Assembly: GCA_016293865.1 (NCBI GenBank)
Contig: JAEDDG010000049.1
Location: 1-9,968 of the forward strand
From: Oscillospiraceae bacterium
Lineage (GTDB): Bacteria > Bacillota > Clostridia > Oscillospirales > Oscillospiraceae
Direction: 5' to 3'
DNA length: 9,968 bases
Shown piece after piece: positions 7,424 through 9,968 of the stretch. The translations under genes and the position numbers were made by a program. The notes under the pieces were generated by a model. It was not told the origin of the DNA. It worked only from the letters and a program-made list of their open reading frames with translations, and did no database searches. Within the stretch, counting starts at the first letter, position 1. Each line of letters starts with the position of its first letter.

Positions 7424-8635
7424 TTACACATATTCCTTGCCGGTCAGATAGCGATAAGCGGCAAAATACGCCAGTGCCGCATACGGCGTTTTGCTTGTAA
7501 CCTGATAGCGGCCGTCTGCCGCGGTAATCAAAAGAGTCGTTTTCAGGAAAACCGCCATACCCGAGATTTCCCGGACAGGCAGGGAAAGCGTTTTTCCGTC
7601 ACCGGTCAGCTCCAGACGGTCGGCGTAAAGACACATTTGGCCGTTGCGGATGATCCGGCACTTTTTCCTGTCGGAAAGCGCATAAACTGTCAGCTGTCCG
7701 CTATGTAAAAGCACGTCAGCGCCCTGGCCTTCGTTCACGAGCGCCCTCAGCTTCTCTCTTTGCCACGCATCCCAGTCCCGGACATTGTCAAACACCAGAT
7801 CCCGGCCGTGGAAAAAACCGAAGGCATCCATCTCAACAGCGTAGCCGCAGCTGCCGCAGGAAAACCGGCTGCCGCTGCTTTTCATCGTCTGCAGACCGCC
7901 GCAGTGCGGGCAGACGTACAGCGCCGTTTCCAGGCTCTCCGCCAGCGCCCGCCCCGGGTAAGCTTCCGGCGCCGTGCGCTGCATTTCACAGGCATCCACA
8001 AACAGATCCCGGCGCAGAATTTCGTTGATTTCTTCCGCCGTCATGGCGTCCAGCTCCGCGCGCGTATACTCGTGCACAACCTGTCCCCGCGTCGGTCCGC
8101 GGCGGCGGAACCTGGCCCAGCGCGGCTTCTGCATATAGCCGCCGGTGATCCGGAATGTAATCAGACCGCCCGCTGCATCCTTGATCATCTGTCCGGTCCG
8201 CGGTGAAATGAAGCCTGTCCGTCCGTTGAACGACTTGTTGCCCTCCACATGAATGCCCACATTGATGCCCAGGCGCAGGTTGTCCTGAATGGCCCGGATT
8301 GTCTCATGGGAATCGGCGCCCTTCCGCTTCCGGATCGGGTGGACGAGGAACAGAATCAGCTTGCTGACCGGCCCCAGCCTGAAAATATTGTCCGCTGCCA
8401 CATAACGGATATAGCCGCGGACTGCAATGCACTCCAGAAACTGGTCAAAATCCGTTGTATGATTGGCTGCCAGCAGAAATGTTTCACTTTTCGGCGTATA
8501 CGGAGTATATGAATACCGGCAGAACCGCGTAAAAAACGGCCGCAGCAGCACATGCAGAATACGGTCGACAATCAGATTCCGCTTCAGCCCGCGTACCCAT
8601 TTGACATCTTCAGCGGCCATGTCAGACCTGTTCAT
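7424..8635 (-). CDS. PlsC-like acyltransferase with zinc ribbon and C-terminal PH-like region
   Basis: This 403-residue protein begins with a glycerolipid acyltransferase domain (about 25-190). The catalytic HX4D motif is His59...Asp64 in NHTTDFD. Block II is VHPIRKRKG (98-106). Block III is VEGNKSF (130-136), a variant of PEGTRS in which Pro is Val. A segment ITFRITGGYMQKPRW follows. Next is a zinc ribbon with Cys242, Cys245, Cys260 and Cys263 (CPHC and CGSC). The rest (about 265-403) is beta rich and ends in a helix, which I tentatively compare with a PH/GRAM-like fold. The likely role is acylating lysophosphatidic acid or a related lysolipid at the membrane, next after PlsY. Classical PlsC is about 240 residues, so the C-terminal half is extra. 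The ATG at 8635 has GGGGA 8 to 9 nt upstream. It is the first gene of the operon, with a strong promoter about 50 bp upstream. Confidence 0.88.
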   Translation of the reverse strand: MNRSDMAAEDVKWVRGLKRNLIVDRILHVLLRPFFTRFCRYSYTPYTPKSETFLLAANHTTDFDQFLECIAVRGYIRYVAADNIFRLGPVSKLILFLVHPIRKRKGADSHETIRAIQDNLRLGINVGIHVEGNKSFNGRTGFISPRTGQMIKDAAGGLITFRITGGYMQKPRWARFRRRGPTRGQVVHEYTRAELDAMTAEEINEILRRDLFVDACEMQRTAPEAYPGRALAESLETALYVCPHCGGLQTMKSSGSRFSCGSCGYAVEMDAFGFFHGRDLVFDNVRDWDAWQREKLRALVNEGQGADVLLHSGQLTVYALSDRKKCRIIRNGQMCLYADRLELTGDGKTLSLPVREISGMAVFLKTTLLITAADGRYQVTSKTPYAALAYFAAYRYLTGKEYV

Positions 8636-8683
8636 TCCATTTCCCCATCTCTTCTGCGGCAGGCAGCCGCTTCCTTTTTAATT

Positions 8684-8712
8684 ATTGTAACACCCGGCTT
8701 CAGCCTTTTCAA
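8684..8712 (-). promoter_or_regulatory. Strong sigma-A-type promoter of the acyltransferase/ABC operon
   Basis: On the minus strand TTGAAA (-35, 8707-8712) and TACAAT (-10, 8684-8689) are separated by exactly 17 bp, and TGT directly before the -10 supplies an extended -10 element. The expected transcription start is near 8677, about 42 nt before the acyltransferase ATG. No comparable promoter is seen in the short gaps between the five downstream genes, so this is probably the main promoter for the cluster. Confidence 0.75.
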
Positions 8713-8742
8713 TTCCTCCGGCTGTAAACATATTATGAACGA

Positions 8743-8763
8743 GGGCGCCGCCGCGCAGCGCCC
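8743..8763 (-). terminator. GC-rich hairpin after the SLH protein gene (weak terminator candidate)
   Basis: GGGCGC (8743-8748) and GCGCCC (8758-8763) form a perfect 6-bp GC stem with a 9-nt loop, 10 nt past the stop codon of the SLH protein gene. The sequence after it on the minus strand (TCGTTCATAATATG) is AT rich but lacks a U-tract, so this is at best a weak or factor-dependent terminator between the SLH gene and the operon promoter. Confidence 0.4.
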
Positions 8764-8772
8764 CCGCCGGTA

Positions 8773-9747
8773 TCAGGCCATCCAGCTGAGTTTGAAGCCG
8801 GACGGCCGGTTATCCAGAATTTTCAATGCACCCAGCAGCATATCAGCCGCTTCACCGCGTGTCAGCGTATCACTGTATGCGCTGTAAAACGTATCCACGC
8901 CGCAGCCGGAGAGATTCGCCGCCGCCTGGCAGGCCCATTCCGGGCATTCTGCGGAAGCAATGGCATCGGAAATGTCCGTGATTTCCAGAATATTATCCAG
9001 CATGACAACCGCTTCCGCCATGGTCACCGGCATATCCGGTGCAAACACCGTCCGCCCCTCGTCATTCTCATATCCCTCGATCAAGCCGGCCATCAGCGCC
9101 GTAGCCACATACGGCTTGGCCCAATCAGAAATCTCTGCATCGTCATAAAAGCCCGTGCCGGCGACTCCGGTCATCGTCTCCGCGCCGCACGCGCGCATGC
9201 ACATGGCCAGAAATTCGCTGCGCGTCACCTCCGCAGCCGGGCAGAAAAAATACTCTCCGCCAAGCTGCTGGCCGATAAAAATATCCTGTTCCGCCAGACA
9301 AAGCGCCGCATAATTGGCACTGTTTCCGGCCATATCCGCATATGCAACCGACGTGGACTGCTTGCGGATTTCAATCATGACAACAGCGGGTGAAGACTCG
9401 TTTCCCTGCTGATCCGCTGCAATATAGGAAAAGCTGTCACGGCCTTTTTTCCCGCGCAGCGGCGTATATGTGAACATGCCGTCCTCTCCAAGCTCCACCG
9501 TTCCCTTGCCCGGTTTCTCACAGATCCGGAATGTCACAGCTTCCCCCTCCGGATCCACAGCGGCCAGGCGGCCTGTAATCGCCACATTGCGGAACGTCTC
9601 ATAATTCAGGTTCTCCGCCACCGGCGCCAGACCGGCAGCATGGGCTGTGCCGCCCCAGGGCTGAAGCTCCGCGCAAAGCAGCGTCAGCACCACGGCCAGC
9701 ACCGCAGCCGCAGTGCGCATGGCACTCTTTCTCTTCTTGGTATTCAA
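8773..9747 (-). CDS. Secreted Ig/cadherin-like protein with three SLH repeats
   Basis: This 324-residue exported protein has a basic N-terminus (KKRK), a hydrophobic core (about 12-26) and a likely cleavage at AHA-A (near 37). Residues about 40-128 form a bacterial Ig/cadherin-like domain with the 'AVDPEGEAVTFRI...GTVELGEDGMFTYTP...GRDSFSYIA.D..GN.S' pattern. Three SLH units follow: about 135-188 (TRSE), 199-255 (TMAE, 'ISDWAKPYVATALMAGLIEGY') and 267-310 (TRGE). Known of the family: SLH triplets bind pyruvylated secondary wall polymer non-covalently. The conserved Arg of the TRAE motif is Met in unit 2, and unit 1 lacks the usual HW-like start, so wall binding may be weaker than usual. The start is a TTG at 9747 with AGGAGG 8 nt before it; the first in-frame ATG (9720) has a poorer site and would remove the basic signal residues. 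It ends about 60 bp before the -35 box of the downstream operon and is transcribed separately. Confidence 0.85.
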   Translation of the reverse strand: MNTKKRKSAMRTAAAVLAVVLTLLCAELQPWGGTAHAAGLAPVAENLNYETFRNVAITGRLAAVDPEGEAVTFRICEKPGKGTVELGEDGMFTYTPLRGKKGRDSFSYIAADQQGNESSPAVVMIEIRKQSTSVAYADMAGNSANYAALCLAEQDIFIGQQLGGEYFFCPAAEVTRSEFLAMCMRACGAETMTGVAGTGFYDDAEISDWAKPYVATALMAGLIEGYENDEGRTVFAPDMPVTMAEAVVMLDNILEITDISDAIASAECPEWACQAAANLSGCGVDTFYSAYSDTLTRGEAADMLLGALKILDNRPSGFKLSWMA

Positions 9748-9968
9748 TGCTGATTCCTCCTATGCCGCGGCAGCGGATTCACCCCGTCCGCCGCTTTTTT
9801 CTGCGGCATTCCGCCGCATGCATTCCTATTTTTGACCATGACACTCAATTTATTCCTGCTTTGGCCGCGGTTTACAAAAAAAGATAACCGGACGGCTATT
9901 AACTGAGGTAAGATAATAGTACCGAGAACAAGGTAGTCGATGGATACACCAAACAGGGCTGAGAGCAC
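9744..9968 (-). CDS. XRE-type HTH regulator, C-terminal end only (cut by window edge)
   Basis: The first residues inside the window, LSALFGVSIDYLVLG, match the last part of an XRE/Cro-CI helix-turn-helix domain (compare 'L...FGVS.DYLL.G'). The gene starts beyond the right edge, so only its end is visible. The frame then continues for about 55 codons to a TGA at 9746-9744, overlapping the TTG start of the SLH gene as TTGA. That tail is not recognisable, and a terminator-like hairpin with a T-run lies inside it. The regulator may therefore once have ended earlier, or be frameshifted. Confidence is fair in the HTH ending and low in the tail. Confidence 0.55.
   Translation of the reverse strand: MLSALFGVSIDYLVLGTIILPQLIAVRLSFFVNRGQSRNKLSVMVKNRNACGGMPQKKAADGVNPLPRHRRNQH
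9802..9818. repeat. Small hairpin in the leader of the SLH gene
   Basis: TGCGGC (9802-9807) and GCCGCA (9813-9818) pair around a 5-nt loop, about 55 nt before the TTG start of the SLH protein. On the minus strand an A-run follows, so it is not a terminator. It could shape the 5' leader; no function is shown. Confidence 0.3.
9876..9899 (-). terminator. Terminator-like hairpin downstream of the HTH domain
   Basis: On the minus strand ATAGCC (pairing region 9894-9899) and GGTTAT (9884-9889) form a 6-bp stem with one G-U pair and a 4-nt loop, followed after one C by a run of seven T (9876-9882). This is the layout of a short rho-independent terminator. It lies about 20 codons after the recognisable XRE domain yet inside its reading frame. 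It would separate the XRE gene from the SLH gene. No strong promoter is seen between it and the SLH start; the best pair, TTGTAA and AATAAA 17 bp apart, is weak. Confidence 0.5.

Overview
The window looks like a chromosomal segment of an anaerobic Gram-positive bacterium of the class Clostridia, probably a gut Oscillospiraceae-type lineage. The clues are the strong AGGAGG-type ribosome binding sites, an SLH-domain protein, a surface protein with InlB-type (Listeria-Bacteroides) repeats, an FtsX-family permease with a long extracellular coiled coil, and a PlsY acyltransferase. The lineage is an inference. Every gene I can support lies on the minus strand, so the transcription order runs from high to low coordinates.

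Right end (about 8743-9968): the 3' end of an XRE-type HTH regulator enters from the right edge. It is followed by a secreted protein with an Ig/cadherin-like domain and three SLH repeats, which starts at a TTG. An intrinsic-terminator-like hairpin lies inside the tail of the XRE reading frame, so these two genes are probably separate transcripts despite a 4-base TTGA overlap.

Centre (about 2213-8712): a near-consensus promoter (TTGAAA, 17 bp, TACAAT) precedes a tightly spaced five-gene cluster: PlsC-like acyltransferase with zinc ribbon, plsY, ABC ATPase, giant FtsX-type permease (1092 aa with about 315 residues of coiled coil), and a small cupin. Gaps are 36 bp, a 4-bp ATGA overlap, 37 bp and 16 bp. 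A clear hairpin terminator lies after the cupin. Two phospholipid-synthesis acyltransferases sharing one operon with an envelope-spanning transporter is the most interesting arrangement here. It suggests a link between membrane lipid synthesis and export or envelope remodelling, but no substrate can be read from sequence.

Left end (1-2075): a TetR-family regulator has its own promoter (TTGATT, 17 bp, TATACT) and a 22-bp near-palindrome over the predicted transcription start, which suggests autoregulation. Downstream of it, a secreted repeat-rich surface protein (450 codons visible) runs off the left edge.

The window contains no rRNA, tRNA, CRISPR array, insertion sequence or phage gene that I can recognise. 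No stretch longer than about 300 bases is without a gene. The longest gap is 2009-2355, which holds the tetR promoter and operator, the operon terminator and an inverted repeat.
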